From Flavobacteriaceae bacterium (GTDB lineage Bacteria; Bacteroidota; Bacteroidia; Flavobacteriales; Flavobacteriaceae): DNA of 9,128 bases. The DNA lies in NCBI GenBank assembly GCA_947377425.1, contig CANCFZ010000090.1, positions 1 through 9,128 of the forward strand, given 5' to 3'. Both the position numbers and the translations under genes were made by a program. A model generated the notes under the pieces. It was not told the origin of the DNA, did no database searches, and saw only the letters and a program-made list of their open reading frames with translations. Each line of letters begins with the position of its first letter. Position 1 is the first letter of the stretch. Below, one piece after another: positions 1 to 6,464 of this stretch.

Positions 1-5
1 GATTC

Positions 6-260
6 TTACTCAATCTCTTCATAATCGATATAGTCACCAACTTTCTTAGTTTCGTGAGGTTTATCGGTTTTAGGCGTTTGAGTTTGTTGCGCGTTATTTT
101 GATATTGATTTTGCTGTTGTTGGAATTGTTCACTTGCTTTTTGCACCACTTTTTTTGCCAAAACGGGTAAAAACAAACGCATTAAAAACTTGATTACATA
201 ATAGATAATGAAGAAAATAAAAATATCTTCAATTAAACCTTGAAAAGATGCCTCTTGCAT
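6..260 (-). CDS. DUF4834-like small membrane protein
   Basis: An 84-residue protein of unknown function that resembles the DUF4834 proteins of flavobacteria (from memory of the family). A strongly hydrophobic stretch at about residues 11-33, rich in Phe, Ile and Tyr, is a likely single membrane span. It is followed by a basic segment (KK at 36-37), a Gln/Asn-rich low-complexity linker at about 46-62, and a conserved-looking acidic C-terminus with the motif KKVGDYIDYEEIE at 72-84. The basic residues after the helix suggest the C-terminal part is cytoplasmic. The ATG at 260 is preceded by an AT-rich leader and a matching -7 element at 278-285. The TAA stop is at 6-8, so the gene is complete although it touches the window edge. 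It is transcribed away from the outer-membrane gene at 682. No catalytic residues are visible and no function can be assigned. Confidence 0.85.
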   Translation of the reverse strand: MQEASFQGLIEDIFIFFIIYYVIKFLMRLFLPVLAKKVVQKASEQFQQQQNQYQNNAQQTQTPKTDKPHETKKVGDYIDYEEIE

Positions 261-277
261 AACATAAAAAATTTTGT

Positions 278-285
278 CAAAAATA
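278..285 (-). promoter_or_regulatory. Candidate -7 element (TATTTTTG) for the DUF4834-like gene
   Basis: Read on the minus strand, this is an exact match to the Bacteroidota -7 consensus TAnnTTTG, 17 bases upstream of the ATG at 260. No TTTG-type -33 element is visible at the usual distance. In DNA this AT-rich, one match per few hundred bases is expected by chance, so position is the main support. Confidence 0.4.
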
Positions 286-356
286 CTAAATTACTGCATT
301 TAAAATTAGGATTATCTCTTAAATAAATAATAAAATATGGTACTTAATAACTTCTT

Positions 357-384
357 AAAAAAAGCCCTACAATTGTAAGGCTTT
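357..384 (-). terminator. Intrinsic terminator facing left, with no recognised gene upstream
   Basis: On the minus strand the sequence forms a 10-pair stem (AAAGCCTTAC with GTAGGGCTTT, including one T-G wobble) around an AATT tetraloop. It runs directly into a T7 tract (A7 at 357-363 on the plus strand). On the plus strand the same wobble becomes a C-A mismatch and no T tract follows, so the signal is strand-specific. The nearest leftward gene ends far away, at 2794, beyond two rightward genes. The DUF4834-like gene starts downstream of this site. The terminator therefore implies an unannotated leftward transcript, or it shields the gene at 260 from stray transcription. Confidence 0.65.
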
Positions 385-389
385 AGTTA

Positions 390-422
390 ACCTTTGTCAA
401 AGTTTAGAACTTTGACAAAGGT
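390..422. repeat. Perfect palindrome, 15-bp arms with 3-base loop
   Basis: ACCTTTGTCAAAGTT, loop TAG, then the exact reverse complement. It sits 5 bases from the leftward terminator, so the two hairpins are in tandem. It overlaps a smaller 5-bp inverted repeat at 421-433 (GTGTA, loop TCA, TACAC). The perfect arms and intergenic position suggest a dispersed REP-like element or a bidirectional transcription stop, but it has no adjoining T tract on either strand (GGTGTA on the right, GTTAAC on the left). Confidence 0.8.
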
Positions 423-509
423 GTATCATACACTTGGTAGTGCTTTTATGTGTTACATTCGGTAAGACTTTTTGTTTTAAAGCTAACTAGTTTTAAAAAC
501 TTGTAAAGT

Positions 510-612
510 CTAAAAAAACGATTTCATTTTATATACCCTCTCGCCAGACTATATAATAAAGTAGTTTCATTTTATATCCACACTAAACAGAAAACCAATA
601 AAACGATTTCAT
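510..612 (-). other. Three consecutive tiny ORFs, each starting TATAAAATGAAA or near it
   Basis: Each copy of the direct repeat, read leftward, places an ATG after an A-rich TATAAA, which resembles a flavobacterial translation start. The frames are 583-612 (MKSFYWFSV), 529-570 (MKLLYYIVWREGI) and 510-527 (MKSFF), each closed by a stop. The stop of the second is one base from the ATG of the third. They could be leader peptides, or chance starts created by repeat duplication. There is no independent evidence of translation. Confidence 0.2.
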
Positions 613-627
613 TTTATATACCCTCTC
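515..627. repeat. Three-copy direct repeat, 42-43 base period
   Basis: A 28-base sequence containing AAAACGATTTCATTTTATAT and ending ACCCTCTC occurs identically at 515-542 and 600-627. A degenerate middle copy at about 558-579 keeps AAA and TTTCATTTTATAT. The offsets between copies are 43 and 42 bases, about four helical turns. The right copy ends 12 bases before the -7 element at 640-647. The array therefore covers the upstream promoter region of the outer-membrane gene and could bind a regulator. Equally, it could be the start region of tiny leftward ORFs. It is not a CRISPR array. Confidence 0.75.
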
Positions 628-639
628 ATCAAAATATAG

Positions 640-647
640 TACATTTG
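640..647 (+). promoter_or_regulatory. -7 promoter element (TACATTTG) for the outer-membrane/GNAT-like operon
   Basis: An exact TAnnTTTG match ends 34 bases before the ATG at 682, giving a short leader of about 25-30 bases, a normal arrangement for this group. No clear TTTG -33 element is seen at the usual spacing. That position is instead occupied by the right copy of the 28-base direct repeat. Confidence 0.5.
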
Positions 648-681
648 AACTTCTAAAAAAAGAATTTTTAATATAGGTCTT

Positions 682-1644
682 ATGAAATTGAAACTTTTAG
701 CGCTTTTTATTGGTCTTTTAATAGTTGAAAACAATTATGCTCAGTATACTGATGTTATAAATTCTAATCGTCCGGGCGAATCAATGTCGGCATTTTCGGT
801 AGGAAAAACAGTCATTCAATTGGAGTCTGGAATGAAACGTTCTACCGAACAGCATGAACTTTTAGACTATAGTGCCAAGGGTTTTATTGTTGATTTTCAT
901 GCGCGTTATGGTTTTTTTAGAGAACAACTAGAGGGTGTTATGGAAGTAACCTATCAAAAAGACAACTACATTTCTGACGATATAACCAAAATCCGAAAAG
1001 GAGTTAAAGCAACAACTTTAGGATTAAAATACCTGCTTTATGACCCTTTCAAGAATTATGAAGAAGAAATTAATGTTTATAGTTGGAAAGCCAATCATAG
1101 ATTCAAATGGCATCAATTTGTTCCAGTAGTTTCGGCTTATGGTGGTATGAATTTGAATTTTAGTTCCAATCCGTTTTTATTCAATAACGAACAAACCGCT
1201 CGATTGAGTCCAAAAGTAATGTTGATTACTCAAAATCTTTTTCCGGGAGCTTGGGTTTTTGTGACCAATATATTTATGGATAAAATTGGAACCAACAATC
1301 GCTCCTTGGGCTATGTTGTTACACTTACCAAAGGTTTCAATGACCAATGGTCGGGATTTATTGAGAATAAAGGAATAAAAGGTGATTATTATGCCGACGG
1401 AATATTTACGTTTGGTGCGGCTTATTTAATGAACAAGAACTTTCAACTAGATACGTCATTCAGCAAAAACTATAAAGACACACCCGGATTTACTTATGCC
1501 GGATTTGGTCTTTCATGGCGATCAGACACCAACTACAAAAACGTAATGATTAGAGCTCCTAAAAAAGAGAAGAAAAAAGACAAAAGCACTAAAGGCAAAA
1601 ATAAAGAGAAAGCCAAAAAACGTTTAGACGAAGGTCAATTTTAA
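682..1644 (+). CDS. Outer-membrane beta-barrel 'transporter'-type protein with lysine-rich tail
   Basis: A 320-residue exported protein. The signal peptide covers residues 1-20 (MKLK, hydrophobic core, then NYA with cleavage before Gln21). The mature chain begins with a conserved-looking segment INSNRPGESMSAFSVG (26-41). It continues as alternating aromatic and polar strands with frequent turn residues, as in outer-membrane barrels of the phenol-degradation 'MetA/transporter' group. I recognise close flavobacterial homologues by wording but not a proven substrate. The barrel appears to end around FGLSWR (275-280). It is followed by a very basic tail at 294-313, mostly Lys, and a terminal Phe320. 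Such a tail would be expected on the periplasmic side. The gene leads a probable operon with the GNAT-like gene 15 bases downstream, from a promoter at 640-647. The ATG at 682 is chosen because it gives a clean signal peptide. Function unknown. Confidence 0.85.
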   Translation: MKLKLLALFIGLLIVENNYAQYTDVINSNRPGESMSAFSVGKTVIQLESGMKRSTEQHELLDYSAKGFIVDFHARYGFFREQLEGVMEVTYQKDNYISDDITKIRKGVKATTLGLKYLLYDPFKNYEEEINVYSWKANHRFKWHQFVPVVSAYGGMNLNFSSNPFLFNNEQTARLSPKVMLITQNLFPGAWVFVTNIFMDKIGTNNRSLGYVVTLTKGFNDQWSGFIENKGIKGDYYADGIFTFGAAYLMNKNFQLDTSFSKNYKDTPGFTYAGFGLSWRSDTNYKNVMIRAPKKEKKKDKSTKGKNKEKAKKRLDEGQF

Positions 1645-1659
1645 AAATAACATTTGGTA

Positions 1660-2778
1660 ATGATTACAATTAAAGAAGCAACTACATCGCAATTAGTAAA
1701 AGAATACGTAAAATTTCCGTTTACGTTATATAAAAATCATCCTTATTGGGTGCCACCTTTAATTCAAGATGAATTAGAAACATTTGATAAAACCAAAAAT
1801 CCAGCTTATGAAAGTGCTGAGGCCTATTTTTATTTGGCATATAAAGACAATAAAGTAGTGGGAAGAATTGCTGCTATCATCAATTGGGATGAAGTAAACG
1901 ATCAGCAAAAAAAGAAAGTGCGTTTTGGTTGGTGGGATGTAATTGATGATGTTGAAGTAACTAAAGCGTTGCTCGAAAAAGTATATGAATTAGGAAGAAA
2001 AAACAATTTAGATTATGTAGAGGGTCCAATGGGATTTTCGAATCTTGATAAAGTTGGAGTTCTTACCGAAGGTTTTGATGAATTGGGTTCTATGATAACT
2101 TGGTACAACTATCCTTATTACAAAGACCATTTAGAACAATTGGGTTATGTAAAAGAAAAAGAATATTTAGAAAACAAATTTCCGTTTGCTAATGTTAAAC
2201 CAGAAGCTTATGAAAAGATTGTTCCGTTAATTAAGAAACGATATCAGCTAAGAGAATTGAATTTTACAGATACTAAATCAATCCTGCCTTATATAGATAA
2301 AATGTTTGATTTATTTAATGCTGCTTATGCTGATTTATCATCATTTGTAGCCATAACCGATGTTCAAAAAGAATATTTCAAAAAAAAATACATCAGTTTC
2401 ATTAATCCAGAATACATCAAATTTGTAATGAATAAAGAGAATGATATGGTTGCGTTTAGCATTGTTATGCCAAGTTTTTCAAGAGCATTACAAAAAGCTA
2501 ATGGCAAATTATTTCCTTTTGGATTTTATCATTTGCTTAAAGCAAAAAAAGAAAGCAAAGAAGTATTATTTTATTTAATTGGTGTACTTCCAGAATATCA
2601 AAGTAAAGGCGTTACGGCAATTATATTTGAAGAATATTACAAAACTTTTACCGAAAAAGGCATAGTAGATTGCATTAGAACTCCAGAGTTAGCAGATAAT
2701 ATTGCTATTCATCAATTGTGGAAACACTTTGATCCAGTTATTTTTAGACGCCGACGAACTTATAGAAAAGAGTTATAA
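1660..2778 (+). CDS. GNAT-like acyltransferase-fold protein, function unknown
   Basis: A 372-residue cytoplasmic protein with no signal peptide. The N-terminal half holds motifs typical of a flavobacterial family (VKFPFTLYKNHPYWVPPL at 17-34, VEGPMGFSNLDKVG at 120-133). The C-terminal half looks like a GNAT core: a strand FYLIGVLPEYQSKGVTAII at 304-322 resembles acetyl-CoA-binding motif A, with a Q-x-K-G loop at 314-317. It ends in a very basic RRRRTYRKEL. The frame also opens at a TTG at 1654, but the ATG at 1660 fits the family N-terminus MITIKEA and gives 372 residues. It lies 15 bases after the outer-membrane gene, suggesting co-transcription, so it may modify something connected with the envelope (inference). 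I recall that relatives are sometimes labelled 'GTP cyclohydrolase', but no motif here supports that. Fold fairly sure, substrate unknown. Confidence 0.8.
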   Translation: MITIKEATTSQLVKEYVKFPFTLYKNHPYWVPPLIQDELETFDKTKNPAYESAEAYFYLAYKDNKVVGRIAAIINWDEVNDQQKKKVRFGWWDVIDDVEVTKALLEKVYELGRKNNLDYVEGPMGFSNLDKVGVLTEGFDELGSMITWYNYPYYKDHLEQLGYVKEKEYLENKFPFANVKPEAYEKIVPLIKKRYQLRELNFTDTKSILPYIDKMFDLFNAAYADLSSFVAITDVQKEYFKKKYISFINPEYIKFVMNKENDMVAFSIVMPSFSRALQKANGKLFPFGFYHLLKAKKESKEVLFYLIGVLPEYQSKGVTAIIFEEYYKTFTEKGIVDCIRTPELADNIAIHQLWKHFDPVIFRRRRTYRKEL

Positions 2779-2793
2779 AACAACTGCCGTTAA

Positions 2794-3684
2794 TTATATG
2801 TTTCCGTAATACAATGCTTTGACAATTCCGTCAGAAAGCCCTATTTTTGGTACATATATCTGTCTTGCTCCGCTCCATTTCATGGCATTTAAATAAATTT
2901 GAGTTGCCGGAATGATAACATCGGCACGGTCCGTATTCAAACCTAACTCTGCAATTCGCTGTTCATAGGTTAATGAATTAAGATACTGATATTGTGCTGA
3001 TAAATAAACATAAGACAAAGGTTTGTCTTGTTGTTTTTCTGATAATTTGTGTATTTTATTGATATTTCCACCTGAACCAATTAAGGTTACATTATCATAA
3101 GGTTCACAATTGGTTTTAATCCATTTTTCAATTTCAATCCACACCACTTCATTAACCATATTATTTAACAAACGAACAGTTCCGTTTTTAAATGATTTAG
3201 AAGTAATCATTTTTCCATCAGAAAACAATGAAAATTCAGTACTTCCACCACCAACATCAACATAAAGATAGGTTTTATCGGTACTCAAAAAGCTATGTAA
3301 ATCGGAAGAAGCTATAATTGCAGCTTCCACTTTTCCGTCAATAATATCAATATCTATTTCCGATTTTTGTTTGATTATTTCAACAACTTCTTTACCATTA
3401 TAGGCTTCTCGCATTGCCGAAGTAGCACATGCTTTGTATTTCTCCACTTTGTAAACTTTCATTAGAAGTTGAAATGCTTTCATGGCATCTACCATTCTAT
3501 CAATATTTTCAGCAGTGATTTCACCAACAGTAAATGCATCTTGCCCCAAACGAATTGGCACACGAATTAAAGCAGATTTATTAAACTGAGTTTCTTTTCC
3601 GTCTTGTTCTACTATATTGGTAATTAGCAATCTCATGGCATTGGAACCAATATCTATCGCTGCATATTTTTTAATTAAAATCAT
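2794..3684 (-). CDS. ppx: Exopolyphosphatase, short Ppx/GppA family
   Basis: A 296-residue member of the Ppx/GppA family (actin-like ASKHA fold), which removes terminal phosphate from polyphosphate or hydrolyses pppGpp. Motifs in order: phosphate-1 loop AAIDIGSNAMRLL (8-20), ATSAMREAYNG (87-97), a candidate catalytic Glu at E120 in GKVEAAI, phosphate-2 loop DVGGGSTE (143-150), the nucleotide-site-like GSGGN (203-207), RADVIIPA (253-260) and GLSDG (282-286). The length covers only the two actin-like domains. The C-terminal HD-type domains of the ~510-residue E. coli Ppx are absent, as in many Bacteroidota. It is the last gene of the sixA-ppk1-ppx operon, 19 bases after ppk1, and converges on the GNAT-like gene with 15 bases between the stops. 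No hairpin terminator is visible in that gap. Pairing with ppk1 favours polyphosphate over pppGpp as substrate, but the sequence alone does not settle it. Confidence 0.92.
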   Translation of the reverse strand: MILIKKYAAIDIGSNAMRLLITNIVEQDGKETQFNKSALIRVPIRLGQDAFTVGEITAENIDRMVDAMKAFQLLMKVYKVEKYKACATSAMREAYNGKEVVEIIKQKSEIDIDIIDGKVEAAIIASSDLHSFLSTDKTYLYVDVGGGSTEFSLFSDGKMITSKSFKNGTVRLLNNMVNEVVWIEIEKWIKTNCEPYDNVTLIGSGGNINKIHKLSEKQQDKPLSYVYLSAQYQYLNSLTYEQRIAELGLNTDRADVIIPATQIYLNAMKWSGARQIYVPKIGLSDGIVKALYYGNI

Positions 3685-3703
3685 TTACTATAGATTTGGA
3701 GTA

Positions 3704-5824
3704 TTAAAATTTATTGCTACTATTATCTTCTTGTTGATTTTTATAATAGTTATAGGTTTCTTGTTGCGCTCTAAAAACGGGTTCATTTTCTTTGCGAATT
3801 CTATATTTATTATCCAACTTTTCTGAATGAAAACGAGCTTTTACATTTCCTTTCCAACCCACTTCAAAAGTATCAATTAGTTGTTTCTTGATGTCATCTT
3901 GATAAATTGGACAGGTTACTTCTACTCTACCATCAAGATTTCTGGTCATAAAATCGGCAGAAGAAATAAACACTTCAGGGTTATTATCATTACAAAAGAT
4001 AAATACACGCGAATGTTCAAGGAAATTATCTACAATACTAATGGCTTCAATATTTTCGCTCATGCCTTTCACACCAGGAATTAAAGAACATATTCCACGA
4101 ATTTGCAATTTCATTTTTACACCAGCATTACTTGCATCATATAATTTGTCAATCATATCATAATCTGATAAGCTATTCATTTTTAAATTAATGTATGCAG
4201 GTCTTCCAGCTTGTGCATTATGAATTTCTCTGTCAATAAGTTTATAAAATTTAGAACGCGAATAATGAGGCGAAACAATTAAGTGTTTGTATCGGTGTAG
4301 TCTATAATTAATGTCAAAAAATTCAAAAATTTTAGTAATATCTTTTAAAATTTGCTGATGACTTGTTAATAAAGTTACGTCCGTATAAACTTTTGCAGTA
4401 GATTCATTGAAATTTCCAGTCGAAATAATTCCGTATCGCTTAATTTTTCCTTCTTCCATTCTATCAATTACACAAATTTTACTGTGCACTTTTAGTCCTT
4501 TGATACCAAAAATTAGTTCAATACCTTCTTGTTGCATTTGTTCGGCATAAGAAATATTACTTGCTTCATCAAATCGTGCTTGAAGTTCAATTTGAACAAT
4601 TACACGTTTTCCATTTTTAGCAGCATTTATAAGCGAACTGATAATTTGAGAGTTTTTTGCTAATCTATATAAAGTGATTTTTATTGTAGTCACTTTTGGA
4701 TCTAAAGCGGCTTCACGCAAAAATTTAATTATATATGAAAATGATTGATAAGGCGCCGAAATTAAGTAATCTTTATTGGCTATCTTATTCAAAATACTAC
4801 CATCTAATGATAACCCAAGTACCGGTAAAGGAAGTTTTTGTTGGTATAATAAATCAAATCTTCCTAAGTTAGGGAAAGCCATATAATCACGACGGTTATG
4901 ATAACGTCCACCAGGAATTATACTGTCTGAAGCATCAATTTTCATTCTATTTAAAAAGAAAGTCAATGTATCTTTATCTATTGTGCTATCATAAACAAAA
5001 CGAACAGGCTCACCAATTCTTCGTTCTTTTACAGAAGTGGCTATTTTTTGCAACATACTTTTACTCATATCACTATCAATATCTAATTGAGCATCACGAG
5101 TAATTTTTATCATGTGAGCTGATATACTTTCATAATCAAAAATATTGAAAATACTACTTAAATTATATCGGATAACATCATCCAAAAGCATGATGTATTT
5201 TTTGCCATCTATTTCAGGAAGAACAACTATTCTATTAATATTTTTTGGGATTTCTATAATTGCGTATCGAATTTCTTTTTTGGGTTTTACCAATCCTAGA
5301 ACTGTAGCTTTTTCATCGGTTTTCATAACCAATTTTATAGTCAAATAACCAGCGGTATCCTTTAGTAATGGAAATTCTGCTAAATCATTTAATATAATTG
5401 TTACTAATTCTGGACTTACTTTTTGAATAAATAAATCATGAACAAAGGTTTGATGTTCTTGACAAAGTCCATTTTCATCAACAATAATAATATTTTCTTT
5501 TTCTAATTGTTTTTCAATAATACTTAGAATACGAAGACTTTCAGATTGTTGTTTAATTACAATATCGGTAATATCCTTAACCAATTGTTGGGCTGTAATT
5601 CCGCCAAGAACCTTTTCACCAGTTGCACCAGTAAGGCTTAATCTACGAATTGCGGCAAATCGAACTCTAAAAAATTCATCTAAATTATTGGAGAAAATCC
5701 CTAAAAAACGGAGTCTGTCTAATAACGGCACGGCTTCGTCAGCAGCTTCTTGTAAAACCCTAGCGTTAAAAGTTAACCAACTTTTTTCTCTATCTATGTA
5801 TCTGTATTTGTTTTCTGAACTCAT
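3704..5824 (-). CDS. ppk1: Polyphosphate kinase 1
   Basis: A 706-residue, full-length Ppk1, which transfers the gamma-phosphate of ATP reversibly onto a growing polyphosphate chain via a phosphohistidine. The N-terminal domain (about 8-115) includes REKSWLTFN (12-20) and the nucleotide-site motif SNNLDEFFRVR (45-55). A head domain (about 120-310) is followed by two phospholipase-D-like catalytic domains. C1 carries TLYRLAKNS (384-392), the catalytic His447 in KVHSK and STGNFNEST (468-476). C2 carries IRGIC (575-579, with Arg576) and the second active-site His604 in LEHSR. These correspond to His435 and His592 of the E. coli enzyme, so the protein should be active. The charged tail after about 675 is variable. 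The ATG at 5824 lies one base after the sixA stop (TAATATG), indicating translational coupling. ppx follows 19 bases later. Confidence 0.97.
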   Translation of the reverse strand: MSSENKYRYIDREKSWLTFNARVLQEAADEAVPLLDRLRFLGIFSNNLDEFFRVRFAAIRRLSLTGATGEKVLGGITAQQLVKDITDIVIKQQSESLRILSIIEKQLEKENIIIVDENGLCQEHQTFVHDLFIQKVSPELVTIILNDLAEFPLLKDTAGYLTIKLVMKTDEKATVLGLVKPKKEIRYAIIEIPKNINRIVVLPEIDGKKYIMLLDDVIRYNLSSIFNIFDYESISAHMIKITRDAQLDIDSDMSKSMLQKIATSVKERRIGEPVRFVYDSTIDKDTLTFFLNRMKIDASDSIIPGGRYHNRRDYMAFPNLGRFDLLYQQKLPLPVLGLSLDGSILNKIANKDYLISAPYQSFSYIIKFLREAALDPKVTTIKITLYRLAKNSQIISSLINAAKNGKRVIVQIELQARFDEASNISYAEQMQQEGIELIFGIKGLKVHSKICVIDRMEEGKIKRYGIISTGNFNESTAKVYTDVTLLTSHQQILKDITKIFEFFDINYRLHRYKHLIVSPHYSRSKFYKLIDREIHNAQAGRPAYINLKMNSLSDYDMIDKLYDASNAGVKMKLQIRGICSLIPGVKGMSENIEAISIVDNFLEHSRVFIFCNDNNPEVFISSADFMTRNLDGRVEVTCPIYQDDIKKQLIDTFEVGWKGNVKARFHSEKLDNKYRIRKENEPVFRAQQETYNYYKNQQEDNSSNKF

Positions 5825-5825
5825 A

Positions 5826-6308
5826 TTAAATATCTCTTGGAAATAATATTTTAGTGGTATGTCCCTTCCTTAATTCTGACCAATTATTAATTTCAAATTT
5901 AATAGAAACAAATCCAGAAGTAGGAACATTATCAATAAAAATATCTCCAAATTTATTAACAAAATCTGTAATGGCGCTATTATGTCCAAAAAGAATTAAG
6001 TTATCTGTACTATTTGGGCAAGATTTAACAATTTGCTCAAGTTTATTAACTTCAAATGTATATAAATCATCTTTTAATTGAATCCTATCAGTATTCAAAT
6101 TCCAGTTTTTCAGAAAAATAGCAGCAGTTTTTATAGCTCTATTAGCGGTACTTGACCATATTATTGAGTTATTCTCAATTTCTCCAATAGATAATAAAGC
6201 ACATCTTGTTGCATTATAAATTCCTTTTGAAGTTAAATCTCTATCAAAATCTTTTTCAGGAAATTCCCAACTAGATTTTGCATGTCTTATTAAAGTAATG
6301 CTTTTCAT
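5826..6308 (-). CDS. sixA: SixA-type histidine phosphatase
   Basis: A 160-residue single-domain member of the histidine phosphatase superfamily. The RHG-type motif is LIRHAKSSW (6-14) with nucleophile His9. The supporting Arg57 is in SSTANRA, DLYT is at 81-84, and the second active-site His109 is in FGHNSAITDF (107-116). RHAKSSW and the small size without insertions match SixA rather than phosphoglycerate mutase. E. coli SixA dephosphorylates phosphohistidine in signalling and PTS proteins. The protein is cytoplasmic with no signal peptide. It is the first gene of the leftward operon, one base ahead of ppk1. The start at 6308 is preceded by AAAAATAATAAA, a normal A-rich flavobacterial leader. 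Its true target here is unknown. Because Ppk1 carries a catalytic phosphohistidine, Ppk1 itself is a candidate partner (inference). Family assignment is strong; the gene name follows the family. Confidence 0.88.
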   Translation of the reverse strand: MKSITLIRHAKSSWEFPEKDFDRDLTSKGIYNATRCALLSIGEIENNSIIWSSTANRAIKTAAIFLKNWNLNTDRIQLKDDLYTFEVNKLEQIVKSCPNSTDNLILFGHNSAITDFVNKFGDIFIDNVPTSGFVSIKFEINNWSELRKGHTTKILFPRDI

Positions 6309-6464
6309 TTTATTATTTTTGTAGGTTATTACATATTATTGAACAATATTATCGTATTTAATCTATTATTTTATACACTTTGTCGATTATTTTTTTGGAT
6401 AATCAAATTATACTACTTAATATTGTCGAAGAATTCTGTAATATCCTAATAAAGATGTAGACTG

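Larger units (their letters stand above)
357..612 (-). ncRNA. Candidate structured leftward transcript in the 261-681 intergenic region
   Basis: Reading leftward from about 612, the stretch contains three in-register tiny reading frames (510-612). Next comes a nested inverted repeat: AGACTTT at 465-471 pairs with AAAGTCT at 505-511, enclosing AGTTTT-A-AAAACT at 489-501. Then follow the 390-422 palindrome and the leftward terminator at 357-384. The terminator orientation is the strongest reason to propose a transcript on this strand. The 5' end is not defined: the only promoter-like site on this strand, near 630-638 (TATATTTTG), has the wrong spacing for TAnnTTTG. No known RNA family is recognised. 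The rest of the 421-base gap holds only promoter candidates for its two flanking genes. Confidence 0.25.

Noticed and set aside
421..433. GTGTA-TCA-TACAC inverted repeat as an independent element
   Set aside because: Only 5-bp arms and it overlaps the much stronger palindrome at 390-422.
515..627. Possible short CRISPR array
   Set aside because: Only two identical copies with a degenerate middle one, short 21-22 base intervals around the middle copy, AT-rich non-palindromic repeat, and no cas genes in the window.
1654..1659. TTG start two codons upstream of the ATG of the GNAT-like gene
   Set aside because: The ATG at 1660 gives the family-like N-terminus MITIKEA, and nothing favours the rarer TTG.
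2779..2793. Bidirectional terminator between the convergent operons
   Set aside because: The 15-base gap holds only AAC-TGCC-GTT, too weak a hairpin, and no T tract.
3617..3826. Rightward frames across the ppx/ppk1 junction and inside ppk1 and sixA (also 3881-4084, 5145-5348, 5854-6081)
   Set aside because: They lie opposite genes with clear catalytic motifs, have no leader or known family, and read as shadow frames.
6314..6321. Rightward TATTTTTG as a promoter
   Set aside because: Exact consensus match, but over 400 bases from the surface-protein start and just outside sixA; expected by chance in such AT-rich DNA.
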